Part shown: positions 34,401-46,470 of the stretch, in pieces
How the letters are laid out: every line of letters starts with the position of its first letter
Position numbering within the stretch: the stretch's first letter is position 1
NCBI GenBank assembly: GCA_030248295.1
Contig: JASANH010000850.1
Span: 434,001 to 498,000, forward strand
Reading direction: 5' to 3'
Length of the DNA stretch: 64,000 nt
From: Mesodorylaimus sp. YZB2_4
Taxonomy: Eukaryota; Nematoda; Enoplea; Dorylaimida; Dorylaimidae
The notes under the pieces: generated by a model
What the model saw: only the letters and a program-made list of their open reading frames with translations
Database searches by the model: none
Told to the model about the DNA's origin: nothing
Position numbers and translations under genes: made by a program

Positions 34401-37400
34401 TCATCGTCAGGAACCTACAAGGACGCTTACTTAAATGTCTATCCCAAACCGTGGTCCAAACTCGGGAGGGACAAGCTACTCTCCACATCAGCTGAACCAT
34501 TGGCTACTGTAGCTGAAACTCCAGGCGAGTCAGCACCAGTCGTGCCACCGCGCCATCACGCTGGACATGGCCCACGAAACACCAACTCCTTGGAACTGGC
34601 GACGAAAAAGGTGGACGAAATGCTTCGCTTGGCCAAGCTAAAACATCAGCAACAGCAAAGAAGGGAGAAAATTATTTTGCTTCAATCTCAAGCGCAACAG
34701 CCCCACAACCTGACCGTGATAACTACAAACGCTGCGACCACTGATGACAAGGGCGGCAATCCCATCACCGACGCTTCAAAGGAATTGGACAAAGTATATG
34801 AAGCGATCAAGCTCGACTACGCAGAGGCGCAGCAAAGTCGCCAACGTCACCAGAGGCAACGAAGTCAGCAGCAAGGTTCCATCAGTGATAACGAGAACGT
34901 GTTCGTAAGACCTCAATTGGTGACAGTGTTCTCGACAGTGCATATGCCTTCACCGAGACGGGCAGAATCTGGAGATGAAACGGGCAGACGACGGGTCAAT
35001 TACAGAGACACATCTGGGGGACGAATGTTTGAAAATGAGAAAGAATATCTGAGAAAGAAGACAGACCGTAAAACGGTGACTGAAACGCCAGCCATTGGTG
35101 CCGCATACGATAACAGTAAATTTGATTACACAAAGAGATGGCTGGAAGGCGACCTGCAGTCGTTGACCCGTGATACGAAGCCAGATTTGCTGCAGTTCGG
35201 TTCAGCTCCTAGACTAGATTTTGACCAGAGGTCAGTGGGCAGTGCTTCGGCCGAAGTAGCTGCTATTACTAACAAGGATCGGCTACAAGCCATGCGCGAG
35301 GTACCCGACTTGGTACCCCAACATCAGTACCACCATTCGAATCACCATCAGACTAAACACCAGCACCAGCATCAGCAGCGAACACAGACACAGACGAAGC
35401 CACAACTGGTCAAGCCATCGCCCGTCATACCCGCCAAAGCATCCAACAAAAATCCCAGTCATGGCAACATGTTGGCGCCCATTGTGGTCGGAAATTTTCT
35501 GGGGCCTCGAGTTGGCCAGCCAGGGTCAAAATCCTCTAGTTTCGCAGGCGGTCTTCCATCCTTGCAAAACAACGACATTGGATCGAGACCCACCCAACAT
35601 CCCGGGCAGCGCCATCAACCCCAACATTCGCAGCCGCCGTTGAACTATAATAGCGGCTGCATACGCCAAGCCAGTGAGCAAATACGGTCATCGGTGGAAA
35701 GTTTGCCGCACTCGGAACGTTCGTGGACTGTGCCCAAGAACGTGTGCGCTCAAGGACTCGTTCGAAAACAAGTGGACATGTTCGATCGAATGAGTGATAA
35801 CGATTCGGAATTGAGTTTTCGTAGCGCTGATAACGTGGCTTACAGAAGTGTCCTTTACAAACCATCCAGGCGGCTATCATTAACCGATCACATGGCCAAT
35901 TTCGTCCGCCGATTCGAATCAGACGAAGAGAGCAACGGGGGCGGAGGAAGCGCTTTGTATCACCGAGTGCACCAGCCGAAACAGCACTTTAGTGATCTGC
36001 ATTCCGACGATGAAGCTCGAATAGCGTCGGCCAGAAACGCGATTCACTTCAAGCGACCCTTGGCCAATGCTCAGCACATGAATAGCAACGGGGGTGGTGG
36101 CTCAACGCAGAGTCTACCCGTGGCAATGCCTTACAGCAATGCAAAGACACAATTCGGAATTTCGACAAGGCCTGCTGCCCTCTTCCAGCAAGCGGCACCT
36201 CATTTCTTTGGTCAAAAGCAGGCACCAGCCGGCCGAGGAATCGGATACATGGGCAGTCAGAGCCAGGAGCAGATTACCCCCCAACAGCAACATCGCAAGA
36301 TCATTCCACCTTGGTTACGTCAACAGAGCCGAACTACTCCACCAAAACAGCAGTACTGGTCATCCAATTCCACTCTGACTGATTTGGGAGCGCCTGGTGT
36401 ATCGCAGTATTATCCTAGTCACGGCCTGAAACAAATGCATTCTACGGACACTATGCAAGCAGTCGACAGTCTGGTGGCTGAGCTAGAGTTAAACACGGAT
36501 GCTAGCGGAAGTGTGATCAGTCAAAGGTCGACCAGCAACTTCCCAGTTGATCGCTACTACTATCACAATCCCTATCACCAATCCTCGGTGCCAAACGACA
36601 TTGACCGATCGAGTAGCCGATCCAAATTAAATGTTATACCAGAACAGGCGGAACAACAACAGCAGAATCAGTTAGACACTCTGCATATGGCGCAGAAACG
36701 CTTGGAAGAGGCCAGGAGGGACTTGAAGAATGTTGCCTCTGTGGGAACGATGAGACAAACGGCCAAGGAGAAACCTCATGGATTGTTGGCGGGGCAGGAT
36801 TCTTTGAAGGCCAATAGCTCAAATCAGATGCCTGATCAGGTAAGAATTTGTTAAGCTTACTGAAAGCACCTATTGAGATGACCAGATTTTACATGTTAAT
36901 GCTTTGTTAGGAGAAGCTAATACCCCAGTTTCCGGGCGCGGGCCCCAATCCAAATCACCCCTCGAATGCTTCATTGCCCAGATCGTTTAATACCAGCGAA
37001 GAGAACCGATCTGCGTTCAATCGTCATCAGAAACATGTGCAAAACGAGCCAGAATCCGTCAAATATCGCCAAAATAAGTCATTGGTTGGTCGGCCAGCGA
37101 GTTACGCTGCTCCAGGTGGAAGCACGAACGCAGCGGGTTTTAATCATTCGTTCTTGCCCGGAGGTAGTTCTGAGCGAATTGGAAATCGGAAATACTCGGC
37201 GGGCAATGAGCAGGCAGAGAACAACTATGATAATGTCACAATCGGTGGGTGGCAGCGGGCATCATCCCAACGTTCCAAGGCACCAGAGCCGCCCAGTTCC
37301 GCCGTTCCCTCTTCAAGTTTACACAGCCCGAGTATGATAAAGATTGGCAACATTGTGTTGGGCCGAGGCGGCACTCCGACCAATGAGCAACCAAATCCAA

Positions 37401-38133
37401 TGACTCAATCCAAAATTGAAAAGCAACAACAGCAGCAGAGGAATCCACTTAAAAATTTCCTTCAACTTTTCAATAAAAATGGGTCACATGGAAACGGAAG
37501 CAATCCTAAGGCCAATGGGGACGTGATTAATGATCGTCAACATGGCAATTACAATGCTCAACGATCTCCAGGCTCAGCTTCTCAAAAGGCACCATCCACA
37601 CTCTCCTTAAATGTTGGACCATCTGCAGAGGCTACCAGCAGTCCACGCAACAGTGCTATCATGAGCGGATCCGTGGATGGCAATCACTTCCACAAAAGCT
37701 GCAGTACGAATGATGCATACAGTGTCAAGACCAGCATGACCCCGCAAGAGATGCGTCAATTGGACGAACTGCTGACGTCGTTCCATGAAGGTGGAAAGCC
37801 AAAGGGCCCAAATCCGCAAGCAAAAAGTGGAACTTTGCGAACGAAGATAAGCATAGAAGCACCCTCTAACGGTAGTGTAGAGGCGAAACAAGTGAAACCG
37901 AGTAAGTCAATTCGGGGAGGGGAGAGCTTGTCCGAGACCAGATATGTAGACACTGTATGTTCTGCGCCACTTGAAGCGGAGTGGGCCACGATATCCCATC
38001 ATCAACACCTAAAACACACAATTCAACTTCAGTCTATCTTCTTGTTTCAGCTGACAAGGCAAACGGCATCCAAGACCAGCGTGCTCCATCCAAGTTCAAG
38101 TTGGGGTTACCTTCCTTCTGGAAACGGGCTTAG
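28423..38133 (+). CDS. giant Ser/Pro/Gln-rich protein, predicted disordered, unrecognised
   Basis: Five coding exons, 28423-29893, 31447-32376, 33094-36839, 36911-37901 and 38051-38133, join in phase to about 2,406 residues. Exon 1 is extremely Ser/Thr/Arg-rich with many RxxS-like sites. Exon 2 opens with a basic helical stretch (DARIKARRKRLQKSKAMLQEHK) followed by WNYRRTL. The 3.7-kb exon 3 includes a coiled-coil-like stretch (ALAAAKEAEEKLRVELVKQQRKEELRRE), poly-Gln/His tracts and ordered-looking islands such as NVAYRSVLYKPSRRLSLTDHMANFVRRFESDEE. Exon 4 has PLKNFLQLFNK and the end reads LPSFWKRA. No enzyme motif, membrane span or known domain was found. The composition suggests a scaffold or cytoskeleton-associated protein, but this is only inference. 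The start codon is the first ATG two bases after a good acceptor, so an upstream non-coding exon is likely and an upstream coding exon is possible. Confidence 0.78.
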
Positions 38134-39239
38134 AGTCCCGACGCCGAAGACCAGGAATCTACATTTCGATTTCTTAGCTCTTTCAAAATGAGTGCTAAAG
38201 CTTGCAAGTGCCCAACAAATGGACTGGATGCCATTAAGTATTTATTGAATCGATGAACTGCATTTCGCCCTTTTTAATCACGCCAGTTTGGGACGACTGT
38301 GTCCCTGAGCGAGCATTTTGGTTCTTTTTTGACCGAGCGAAAGCTCGGGTGGGTCCGTTTTACTATGGGAGGAGCCTCCTGTGTTCCTCCATTACGCTTA
38401 GCGCCTCTCTTGTTGGATGCACATGGTATCGATTCTTCTGCCAGGATCGTTTGTGCATGCTCTTCTCCGAGAACATCCTGGCTCATGGGTGTTCAGCATT
38501 GTCCATGTATGCAAGTATTTTAAAGCGTCTGTTGTAATGCAAGCGATGCTGGGCTTAGGGCATATTACGACTTTGAATCGAATGTCAGAAATGCCAATGA
38601 GCATTTCATGTTAGAGAATTGTGCCTTGCGTCGTTTCTTTGTACTGCGCTTTAATGAAAAGTGAAGAACTGGGTGCGACAGGAAACAGACAAAGATGGGA
38701 AGCTGAAGCATGCACAACACACAAATTAGTATGCCCTACGCATTTTTGTGAACCCTCGGACTTTCGCTCGCTAGCAGGCAACATTGTTGCAACGTGACAG
38801 TAAGCAAATATGCCGTGTTTATCTCACTGCGTGTTCGACCTGCTAAAGAAGCAACTACGATTCTTCCCCTGTCTACGCAAAGACTGTCTATTTGGAATGA
38901 AGAAAATTTTGAAACGAATGTGCTGCGTAAAAAATGTGTGGAATAGATTCATCTGCATTCTCTGTCAGACACACATTTTCCCAGGCCTGGATCCCGACCC
39001 GATCGGATCAGATCCACCTATCGTTTTGACTGATGGGGGTTTGTTGGATCGGATCAGATCATGTAAAATATCCGAGTTTAATCAAAATTTTTGGATCAGA
39101 TCAGACTGGATATCTCACAGCCGATCTGGTCCGGCCGTGAACTAATGCGAGCAATGCTTTCTCAGAGTGAATATTCGCTACGGGGTTGGGATGTGGGAGT
39201 CAAAAAGACGCCTTTTTCGGTGGGCGATCTCTATGCCTC

Positions 39240-39672
39240 TTATCAAAGCAAAACGATCAAGGGAACATCGTCAATCGTCAAGTCGAACTTTGGAAAACGA
39301 AAAATTGAAATATGTTCCTAGGTGCAAAAGAAAGCTCTCCGCAAAATATAGGAGGCGTCTGGCCAACTGGTCAGCAGCGGTCAGCGTCCAAAGTCCTGAA
39401 GTTTTGTGCGGTAAGGAAGCTGAGCGTTAAGGAAGACACGCTGAGTTCTTTTCAAACTCGGTTTGTGGGATTGGAGTTTCGAGTTTAAGCGTTCAACACT
39501 CTTGTTCGGGGTTTTTTCCTGAAAAAAAAAACCAAAACAATCCAGTGGAATTGAAAAACTTCACCGTACTCTAAGTGATGACCACTGCTGCACCTAGGAA
39601 CATATTACAATTTTTCGTTTTCCAAAGTTCGACATAACGGTCGGCGATGTTCCCTTGTTAGTTTTGCCTTGA
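39240..39672. repeat. large foldback repeat with arms of about 85 bp
   Basis: The arm at about 39247-39332 (containing AAGGGAACATCG, GTCGAACTTTGGAAAACG and ATGTTCCTAGGTGCA) reappears as its reverse complement at about 39588-39672. The spacer is about 255 bp. Arms are roughly 85% matched and weaker similarity continues outward. No open frame links the arms, so this is a MITE- or foldback-type element. Confidence 0.75.
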
Positions 39673-40766
39673 TTGTAAGATTTGATCCTATGGGTTCGCC
39701 ATCAAAGAAGCCAAAATCTGATCACGTTCCTGCGAAGAGAGTGGTGGAGCTCCAATCAGGGACTGCCAACAGGCCACTGGGAAATTCTAGCTAGCGGATC
39801 CTTGTTTATTGTCCATGCGTTGCGAAAAATGTCTCTGGTGCTGCATCATCAAAGTGCGTTCCGACTCAACTTTGTGGAAGAAAGAACCACGTAAGTTGAA
39901 CTCGGCAGGAATTTCCTCATCCTGATACAAGTCCCACGAAAACTGAATAAAGTTTCATCATGTTTTTTGTTGGATAGTGACTTCATTTGCGATGCCCACG
40001 CCACGCGCCCGCTTGTCCAGTAGTGTCCAGTGTCCACCTTTGCATCTAAGAATTGGCGCGCCTCGACATAAACAATGTCTGCTAGCGAGCGAAAGTCCGA
40101 GGGTTCACAAAAATGCATACTGTACACGCACACACAGTACATAGGTCACACTTGAACAGCCTCGCAGGATGGCGGTGAAATGATACCCCGACCAGGAATT
40201 CGCTCGAAGCAAATGATGGAAACTCTCACATCAGCAAACGCTCGCTGCCGCCGGAAAAACTTTCGCAAAAAAACATGTTTCAGCGTCTTGCTCCGAATTC
40301 GTTTTTAGTCGAACTTGAGTGCTAGACCCTAGATCGTGTGGTGGGCAGAACAAATTGTCAATGGGGACATCTGCGAAACCGAAATGACATGTTTTCTTAT
40401 GGGCTAGTCGAGGCCAAGAAAAACGAGTCCCATTTCCATAAAGGCCTTCTCTATAAATCGTCCTCTGCTTGTCTCGAATGCCTCCTTGTTTGTTGGATAG
40501 TTAGCTTGAGTGATTTACAGCCATCTTGTGTCAGACTTCCGTTGCCTAAAACCCATCGCATGCAACAACTCCGCAACGCCATATTAATGAACGAAAAGTC
40601 TGGGCGAAAGGACATTTTCCTTTCGTATAAAGAGAAGCAAATTTAGAGTTTACCCAATTCTGCTTTCCTAGTCCGGCCGTGGCATTTTTAGCTAATCGAA
40701 GTTTCGGACAGCGCCAAGAGGACGCGAACTGCAGTTCATACATCAAGGAACCCGATAAAGTCGTTT

Positions 40767-40774
40767 TATATAAA
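40767..40774 (+). promoter_or_regulatory. TATA-like box upstream of TMEM26
   Basis: TATATAAA lies 216 bp before the TMEM26 start codon at 40990. Support is by position and consensus only. Confidence 0.35.
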
Positions 40775-40989
40775 CCGCGACCACTCAGGGACTTGGCAGA
40801 TCAATAAAACGAAAAATAGGCCAAGTTATTCAAAAGAGGAGAACTTTGTCTCATCCGACATTGTATAAATCGGAACTGGGCGAAGAAAGGGGGGCTTGCT
40901 TCGGCACGTCTCTTGATCAGTTGTCCCAGCGTTGGAATAGGTTTGTGACACAGTGGCCCGTCGCACTCATTGTTAGTCTGGGGGCAATC

Positions 40990-43431
40990 ATGAAGTTAGC
41001 GCAAGGTATGGTATCCACGGTCAGTCGGGCTATGTTAGCCCGCATCCTATTCGCAGCGCACAGCATCATCGCCATTTCACAAATGGTCGAAGTGTATGGA
41101 GAGACGTCGTACTGGGGATTCACTTTGTTGACGTGCAGCATTTTCATCGAAGGCTTTATCACAATTTTACAGCGAGAAGGGCAAGAAGCCAAATGGTGAG
41201 TGACCTTGCCTGTCGACACTGCTGAGATCAGATCGGATCGACCCTGAGTTCCTGTTTGGGACCCTCTGTCAATGAGCCAGCTTTAGCTCATCAGAAGTTT
41301 CATGTTGTATGCCTCATACTAATTGCTTATTGCTTTTGCTTCAGAGCGCGCAAAGTACACGAAGCATAGTTTTTACACCCCCCTCTTCCTACCAGCGTAT
41401 CCCAGTTCCGAAACGAGTCACAAAAGGGATAGGCAGTCATTATCTCAGAGGGACCTAAACTGGATGAATCTACTGAATAGACAACTGAAAAAGTTAAAAA
41501 TGCTAAGACCAATTTGCTATCTGACCTAGCTGGATGCAGTGATGACTGCTAATTAAGTTGCTGTGCGATTCTTATAACATTAGTTTCCTTCAGGTTCTGT
41601 ACAAGCGTATTCCTGTACTTGTGCAGCGTAGTACCCCCGATCTGGTACCTTCAGTTGGATTTATCAAACAAGCGGTTCAAAGCGTTCAACAGCAACACGA
41701 CGTACGAAGAGCTGGAAAAGCAGCACGGACTCCAAATAATGACGCAGGTACTGTACTCGGACTAGACAGCCCACTGGCAAAAGTAGCAGCTAAGGGACTG
41801 GGGCAGGGAGTAGACACGACACTGTCCGCAAGGGTGGCTAACATGATAGATGACCTGTCATATAAAAATAAACTAAGTTGTATTCACCATGGAATCATGA
41901 CACATGTTGGCAATTACAATATGACAAGTGAAGCGGAACCATTTGTGACAAGCAGTCCTATTTCAGCTGGAAATACGATTCAAGTTGAGCCACGAACTTT
42001 GGATCCAAATGCTCGAGCAGACTCTTCTGGTCGTACTGATTGTCGGCCGTTGGCTCCTTCCCAAGGGAGACATAACGAGAGAGCAGTTGTCTCAAATCTT
42101 GCTGGCATACCTGGCCATCGCCTCGGACATCGTGGAACTATTCGACATGTTCAAAGAGGACATCGTCAACAAGACGTCATTTCTACCCAAGATAGTACTG
42201 GCCGTGTGGACTATGAGTGTCATGCAGTTCCCACTCGTGCTCACCACCAGCAAGGCCAGGAAAATGAGAGTGGCCTTGACAACAAGCAGCAGCGATGAGG
42301 AGATCAAGCGTTTGCAATACATGGCGGACTGCGAGGCTAAGGCCAGACCGAAATGGGTGCAGGCTATGGGAGTAAGTAGGTAATGGGGAGTACAGGACAA
42401 GGAGATCAGTATGCACCCTCCCAGATAACCAAGCGCTATGTGTGCTAATGGAAGTGTGGCTGGCCTTGGATGGGCGAATGATACACATGCATTGGGCCTA
42501 AGATGACCTATCCTTATAGGACGTGGACATATGGGCCATCGTGGTGGCCTGTCTGCTTCAAGATCTTCCCTTTCTGGCCGTTCGAGCCTACCTAATGCTG
42601 GGTCATCGACTTATGAGCTACACCATGATTTTTTTCACCTGCAAGAATGTGCTGGTCATTTTACTGCAACTGTACAGACTAATGGTTATCATTCACGAGA
42701 GATATCACGGGGCACAAATCGAAGAGGATGCCCGTCGTCTCACCCATCATTATCGGCAAATGTTGCACGCGTGCAAGGAAGTTCTAACCAAGTTGAAAGA
42801 AGAAGGTAGCAGTCATGTGCACAATATTACCGCCCATCGTAATCGTCCAAGAAAGGGAGAAGAGGGACGAAAAGGCAAAGGCAAGTCGAGGTCGAGCGGC
42901 GGAGGCAGCGGGCCAGGGAGTGCAAGCGGCTCCAGCAAACGAGGTGCTCTGCGATCGTTCGAAGACATCCTCGAGACGGATGAGTCGGTGATCAGTCCGA
43001 AGAGCGATAAGCGCAAGGACATGGTGGTCGTGGTCAGAGACGAATCTTCAATAAACGTAAAGCCGAGAGAAATCGATGGTGACCCTGCGCAAAAGGGAAG
43101 TGCTGGAAAAAAAAAAGCGTCTGAAATCATCGAAATCGAAGATGCAGACTCGTCTGCTATTATCCACAGGCAGAAGCTGTCTCCAAGTTCGCCCGCGATG
43201 ATCACTCGCTCTACCATTATCCAAGACAGCCAGTCCCCCATCTACCGTATGGACACGCCTGATGCCACCCGGAGAATAACAGCACCAGAAATTGTCGCAG
43301 AGGCGATTCCATTGCTCGACCCCCATCCGCCATCGCCAACGAATCGCCACGTGTCCCCGACCACTGATGTCATAAAAGATTTACAAAACGGAGAGGTTTC
43401 TGCTTTGCCCCTTCGAAAAGAACAAAGATGA
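40990..43431 (+). CDS. TMEM26: transmembrane protein 26 family
   Basis: Four exons, 40990-41195, 41594-41747, 41967-42371 and 42520-43431, all in phase, give 558 residues (human TMEM26 is 368). Matches to human TMEM26 run along its length: the N-terminal MLARILFAAHSIIA, FLYLCSVVPPIWYLQL, LVVLIVGRWLLPKGDITREQLSQ (human LLMLIIGRWLLP...ITRDQLSQ), VWTMSVMQFPL, LLQDLPFLAVRAYLM and FFTCKNVLVILLQLYRL. About eight membrane segments are expected. The C-terminal tail after residue about 330 is cytosolic-type, Lys/Gly/Ser-rich and much longer than in mammals. The function of the family is unknown. The start at 40990 aligns with the human start; the frame is open further upstream but has no ATG. A different open frame at 41323-41529 lies in intron 1 and is not used. 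Convergent with the phosphatase gene. Confidence 0.88.
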
Positions 43432-43918
43432 GAAAAACGAACGAGAAGTCGTCGCTTTGCTTCATAGTGGCATGCGGTCTGGCATCCTGTGAGTAACTTT
43501 ATATGAGTGATAGCTTGAAGCTTGTCGCCGAGTAGATGACAGTATATTCGTTCTCTCGCGGTCTCCCATTCCCCAATCTTATCAAGTCTATGCAGGTCAG
43601 TCACCGCACCTCCTACACAACTCCCAGCCATTACTCCTCCATATACTGCAGCTTTTAAGTGAAGATTCAGAAAGACCACTTTAAGTGTTCGATCTGCACC
43701 CCGATCTGTTAGCTCAAGGTCATGATCATTTTCACCATATTCACCGAAGGCGGGTATGTGCGGGCCAAGTTATCGACGATCCATCGGGTCCCACAACTCC
43801 AACGTGTAAAATCACTCATGCTGCTCTCGAAACCACTGCAATGAACCAAAGCACACAAGGAGCAAGTGTTGTCATCAGGATCACGGCTCATCACACTTCG
43901 CTTTCAGTCTCCCTCATT
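43432..43918. other. short convergent intergenic region
   Basis: It lies between the TMEM26 and phosphatase stop codons, so it holds both 3' untranslated regions. No AATAAA was found on either strand where expected. Confidence 0.4.
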
Positions 43919-45015
43919 CTAGGTCGATGTCGGCGAGACTTTGCCGTCCTTCGGGTACGAGTATCGGCGCGCCGCCTCGACGAGCACTCGGCAGATGAAC
44001 GTGTATTGCACGTAGTTCTGGACGGCGCCGCAGCGTTGATTTCGCAGACGTCGGACGGTGCCCTGCGGGTCGACAGTACCCGTCTCGCGCAACCGCTCGA
44101 TCTCGATTTGGCAGGCCACGAACGTCGCCGACCGACCGACCCCCGCGCTGCAGTTCACAACGACCGGCACTTTCTTCGACTGGTGCTTCTTGGAACGCAA
44201 CGCTGTTTCGCGAAGGCTCTCGACTGCCGCCAGCAGGTCCACAAACTCGGCCGCGTTCGGTGGCACCTGCAGAACGAGAAGTGCAGGGCGAGGGAGGAGC
44301 ATGCGGAACACAAGGCCTACTTACCGCCCGATCAGGCCAGTCGCCGTAGAAGACCATGGTGATGTCCCTTTCTTTTCCAGCCCGGCCGAACCAGCAGTAG
44401 AGCTTGAGATGGAGAACGGTGACGCGTCGCGGGGGAAACTCTTTCACGGCCATCAAGATCAGACGCAACGGGCCAGCTCGAAATGGCGTCTCGGTGCTCG
44501 TGGGAAAGTACGACTCGGCTTTGACTGCTCCCTTCTCTTTCAGCGACGTCAGGCAAACGACCACTTGCGCTTTCTCCTGCCATATCATGCGCCAGTAGTC
44601 TTTCACCGAGACGTCCGTCGGTGCCTGGAACGAAGGGCTGGTTTCAGCAGCACGTAGAGGCCAGCACTGGCCAACAGTCCCGCTTTCCAGTCCCGGGAGA
44701 CCCCGTGGCTTGCCTTACCTGGGTGAGGATGTAAGCGTTCTGTGTCTTGTACCCGTCGACCCAGTTGGCGTGGATGTAGTCCGGCTGCAGTCCGTCCGTC
44801 AATAGCACTCGCGTCTGCTCGATCAGGTGGATGTTGGTGTATCGGTTGAGCGCCCCGTTCTGCTGGAACGTGCTGCACAGTGCCGGGGTGGGAGCCGCTC
44901 GGATGGCTTCGTATTCTTTGGTCGTCATGCGATGTCCGCCGTCGTCGCCTGTGAACCTCTGACACCACTTCTGGATCGTTTCCGGTGTCGACGCCACGCT
45001 CGTCGTCTTGGCCAT
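43919..45015 (-). CDS. single-domain protein tyrosine phosphatase
   Basis: Three exons 5' to 3', 45015-44719, 44624-44325 and 44266-43919, all phase 0, give 314 residues. The classical PTP motifs occur in order: NRYTNIHL (pTyr loop, KNRY type), DYIHANWVDG, YILTQAPTDVSVKDYWRMIWQ, VVVCLTSLKEKG, the WPD loop (DWPDRAVP), the P-loop VVVNCSAGVGRSATFV and the Q loop (RNQRCGAVQNYVQY). The nucleophilic Cys and Arg of CX5R and the WPD Asp are present, so activity is plausible, but the usual His before Cys is Asn and the residue after RS is Ala rather than Gly. The WPDR variant, the short single-domain build and an N-terminus with EYEAIRAAPTP resemble the PTP family expanded in nematodes. No signal peptide or membrane span is seen, so it should be cytosolic. 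Upstream coding exons cannot be excluded. Confidence 0.85.
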
Positions 45016-45962
45016 CAGTGCCTGGATCACGTACCCGCACGACTACTCGATACTTTCTTTCAACGGATCTGTCGGTCCGTTCAAACCACGACTGACATGC
45101 TGTCTCGCTGGCACACTGGTGCTGGTGTAATCCAGTGTAATGTAGGGCAAGGTGGCTTGAGCCATCGATCATCGAGGACTTCACCTTCCTCTGCAGCGAA
45201 AACACAGGACAGTGTGTCTGCCGAGTAGGATTGCACCTAATGTCGCAGGACATGGGTGCCGCATACTCCTCGGGCAATTATGGCCTTGTCATCAACTGAT
45301 AATATAAAGGGAGAAATGATGACTTACCATCCTGTTCGCAGCCGATACTTGACGGACTCTGAACTGAATTGCAGATCTCATCTACTGATTGTCAGTTGTC
45401 CTATTCAAGTAATCAGTTGTCTCTTGCTGCTGCGGCAGATATCGCTCCCTTCAAGCGGGAATGCCAAAGCGGGCTCGGTCACAACTTGCGAAGACGACCT
45501 TCTGCCATCCTCAGTGCGGCCCCATTATTCCACTTTGGTCTTTTGGCGACCCGACTTGTCACGCCATTCCCTCACATATATGACCACGACAAACGCAGGT
45601 TGCCCTTACGCCTGCCTTGTGTGGATGCAGTGCATACGGGCACTCACAGGCGTGACTTGGGTTTTTCGGTGGGGTATGATTTATTGTTCATTTACGAGTA
45701 TGATATTTACTGCACGAATTCTAGGCCTCTATCTCAGGAGAATATTCCTTCACAGAGTTCTGATTGGCAGCGGTGCCCACATAACCTTGCATGCCTGGGT
45801 TTTGCTGGACACTGGTCAAACCACTTTGCACTTTACATTGCCCTGGCCTTGCTGATACAGTGCACTGCCGAACTGGCCAAGTGTGTGTGGCTGCGTGCCC
45901 GTTCGATCAGTGTTTGCCAGTGATCGGTTGGCCGAGCGTGTGGTCGAGTCGACGGTCGAACA
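45016..45962. other. divergent intergenic region
   Basis: It lies between the starts of the phosphatase and the small membrane protein. Open frames here have no recognisable content and no consistent splicing. It presumably carries both promoters. Confidence 0.4.
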
Positions 45963-46370
45963 ATGTTGGAAGAGTCGGTGCTGCTGTTGACGGCTGTGTG
46001 CTGCCTGTTGTTGGCCGCTGTGCTCCTCTACACCGTCTTCCGTCTGCTAACTCGAGGTCGATCGGGCGGTCGTCACAAGAAATCTGCGCCGAAGAAGAAA
46101 GCCAAGACGTCCAGCAAAAGCAAAGGGAAAGGCAAGAACAAGAGCAAAGGCAAGGACGGAGGCAAAGGGAGCAAAGCCGGTGAAAAAGGCGACATTGGCG
46201 CAGAGGACGGTGGAGGAAACGCGGTGGGGCCGGTTAAAGCCAACAACGCTGACGAAGCCGACCCGATGTTCCAGCCGGGACCCCCACCGCCGAAGAAGAA
46301 AAGGAAAAGCAAGGCCAACCTGAAGAGCCGTCTGCTCGGTGGCGACGACGATTCCGATCGAACTCTGTGA
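45963..46370 (+). CDS. small single-span membrane protein with basic tail
   Basis: An intronless 135-residue frame. Residues 5-27 (SVLLLTAVCCLLLAAVLLYTVF) form one hydrophobic span, followed at once by RLLTRGRSGG and then a tail of Lys/Gly/Ser repeats (SKSKGKGKNKSKGKDGG), an acidic stretch, a PGPPPPKKKRK segment and an acidic end (GDDDSDRTL). The charge pattern suits a type III or signal-anchor protein with the tail in the cytosol. I do not recognise it. The low-complexity tail weakens the case, but the hydrophobic start, the clean stop and ATTAAA at 46471 support a real gene. An untranslated first exon is possible. Confidence 0.55.
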   Translation: MLEESVLLLTAVCCLLLAAVLLYTVFRLLTRGRSGGRHKKSAPKKKAKTSSKSKGKGKNKSKGKDGGKGSKAGEKGDIGAEDGGGNAVGPVKANNADEADPMFQPGPPPPKKKRKSKANLKSRLLGGDDDSDRTL

Positions 46371-46470
46371 CGAATCGATGAAGTGATAATCGTGATGGCT
46401 GCGCCTTGTTCTCCCTGTGCCATGCGCTTGGCGTTTCGCAGTTCGGGTTCGTGAGTGAAGTTGTAAGCGC

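Larger units (their letters stand above)
38134..40989. other. intergenic region before TMEM26
   Basis: It contains GGATCGGATCAGATC-like repeats (38999-39110), a large foldback repeat (39240-39672), and a TATA-like box at 40767-40774. No supported exons are seen. Confidence 0.5.

Noticed and set aside
38999..41245. GGATCGGATCAGATC-like words at 38999-39110 and GATCAGATCGGATC at 41225, considered as paired element ends
   Set aside because: The words are self-similar and low in information, and they do not form a consistent direct or inverted pair. They are kept only as a local repeat note.
41323..41529. Open frame that at first looked like TMEM26 exon 2
   Set aside because: Using it gives a poor match and loses the frame. 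The exon at 41594-41747 restores Trp at the junction and matches the family directly (FLYLCSVVPPIWYL).
43685..44657. Long plus-strand frames over the phosphatase gene (43685-44362, 44058-44657)
   Set aside because: They lie antisense to well-supported PTP exons, have Arg/Ala/Pro-rich shadow composition and match no family.
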